Below, one piece after another: positions 5,381 to 5,545 of a stretch of 5,545 nucleotides of DNA (its first letter is position 1; each line of letters opens with the position of its first letter). The position numbers and the translations under genes are program-made. This DNA is from Bacillota bacterium (lineage in GTDB: Bacteria; Bacillota; Sulfobacillia; RBS10-35; JAJYVM01). The notes beneath the pieces are model-generated. The model was not told the origin of the DNA, did no database searches, and saw only the letters and a list, made by a program, of their open reading frames with translations. Location of the stretch: positions 1-5,545 of the forward strand of contig JAJYVM010000276.1 of the NCBI GenBank assembly GCA_021792015.1. The letters are read 5' to 3'.

Positions 5381-5468
5381 GCCACAGCGGCTGTACCCGC
5401 AGCTCTGGCAGGTGGCTAACCTCGGCGAAGACCGGGGCCGCGTCGCCGCACTGCGGGCAGATGTCCAT
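5381..5468 (-). pseudogene. Zinc-ribbon reading frame split by a one-base frame change
   Basis: An ATG at 5466-5468, with GGAG seven bases upstream (5476-5479), opens MDICPQCGDAAPVFAEV, whose CPQC is a typical first zinc knuckle. The same frame then degrades into unconvincing text. Moving ahead one base near 5417-5419 gives ATCQSCGYSRCGGG, a typical second knuckle (CxxCGYSxC). Together they form a four-cysteine zinc ribbon (codons at 5457-5459, 5448-5450, 5408-5410 and 5399-5401, with an extra Cys at 5384-5386). It resembles the C-terminal zinc ribbon of B12-dependent ribonucleotide reductases and other small zinc ribbons; this is an inference from pattern only. Possible explanations are a decaying gene, a sequencing or assembly indel, or, less likely, a programmed frameshift. 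The +1 frame continues unbroken to the TGA at 5012. A third frame (5545 to about 5470) has regular GC-rich codons and could be an upstream coding part. Confidence 0.4.
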
Positions 5469-5545
5469 CCAGGTGCTCCGCCGGCTCGCGCAGGGCGCCG
5501 CTCACCGCTCCGTCGCCGCTCGGTGCCTCCGGCTCCGCCGCGCCG

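Noticed and set aside
5004..5468. Continuous 154-residue minus frame from the ATG at 5468
   Set aside because: Only its first 17 or so residues (MDICPQCG...) look real. The rest is Arg/Pro/Gln-rich frame-shadow text, and the beta-strand segment lies in another frame.
1..5545. CRISPR array or insertion sequence
   Set aside because: No spaced direct repeats of CRISPR size, no transposase frame and no terminal inverted repeats were found. The only tandem array has 10-bp units without spacers.

Overview
The window comes from a GC-rich bacterial chromosome. Every convincing gene lies on the minus strand, so transcription runs from high to low coordinates. Base composition, heavy G/C use at third codon positions and the gene content (selenocysteine biosynthesis, lipoprotein maturation, Xer recombination, alanine dehydrogenase) fit a free-living bacterium, perhaps from one of the GC-rich, environmentally sampled phyla. 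No marker fixes the phylum, and nothing here looks phage-borne or plasmid-borne.

Layout in transcription order. (1) Positions 5545-4990 hold a weak, apparently disrupted region. A zinc-ribbon start (CxxC at 5459-5448) reads into a second CxxC knuckle only after a one-base frame change. That second frame continues to a TGA at 5012 and ends in a beta-strand-rich segment. A perfect 12-bp hairpin with a GNRA-type loop (4962-4989) follows and probably terminates this unit. (2) Positions 4961-4500 are about 460 bases without a credible gene. They carry six GGTC-headed 10-bp units in tandem, a bulged hairpin, a triple CTGGG/CCCAG/CTGGG arrangement and a small AT-rich promoter-like patch. (3) Positions 4484-1 hold a tight co-directional cluster: ald (alanine dehydrogenase), xerD (tyrosine recombinase), lgt (prolipoprotein diacylglyceryl transferase), selA (selenocysteine synthase), and probably the first codons of one more gene leaving the window. 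The gaps are 29, 19, 12 and about 6 bases, which is strong evidence of one operon.

The four solid genes are housekeeping or metabolic and share no pathway. Ald links alanine to pyruvate and ammonium. XerD resolves chromosome dimers. Lgt performs the first step of lipoprotein maturation. SelA converts Ser-tRNA(Sec) to Sec-tRNA(Sec). SelA implies that the organism reads some UGA codons as selenocysteine, although no selenoprotein or SECIS element was found here. No wholly new system is evident. The parts most worth a second look are the phased 10-bp repeat array before ald and the frame-broken zinc-ribbon locus.
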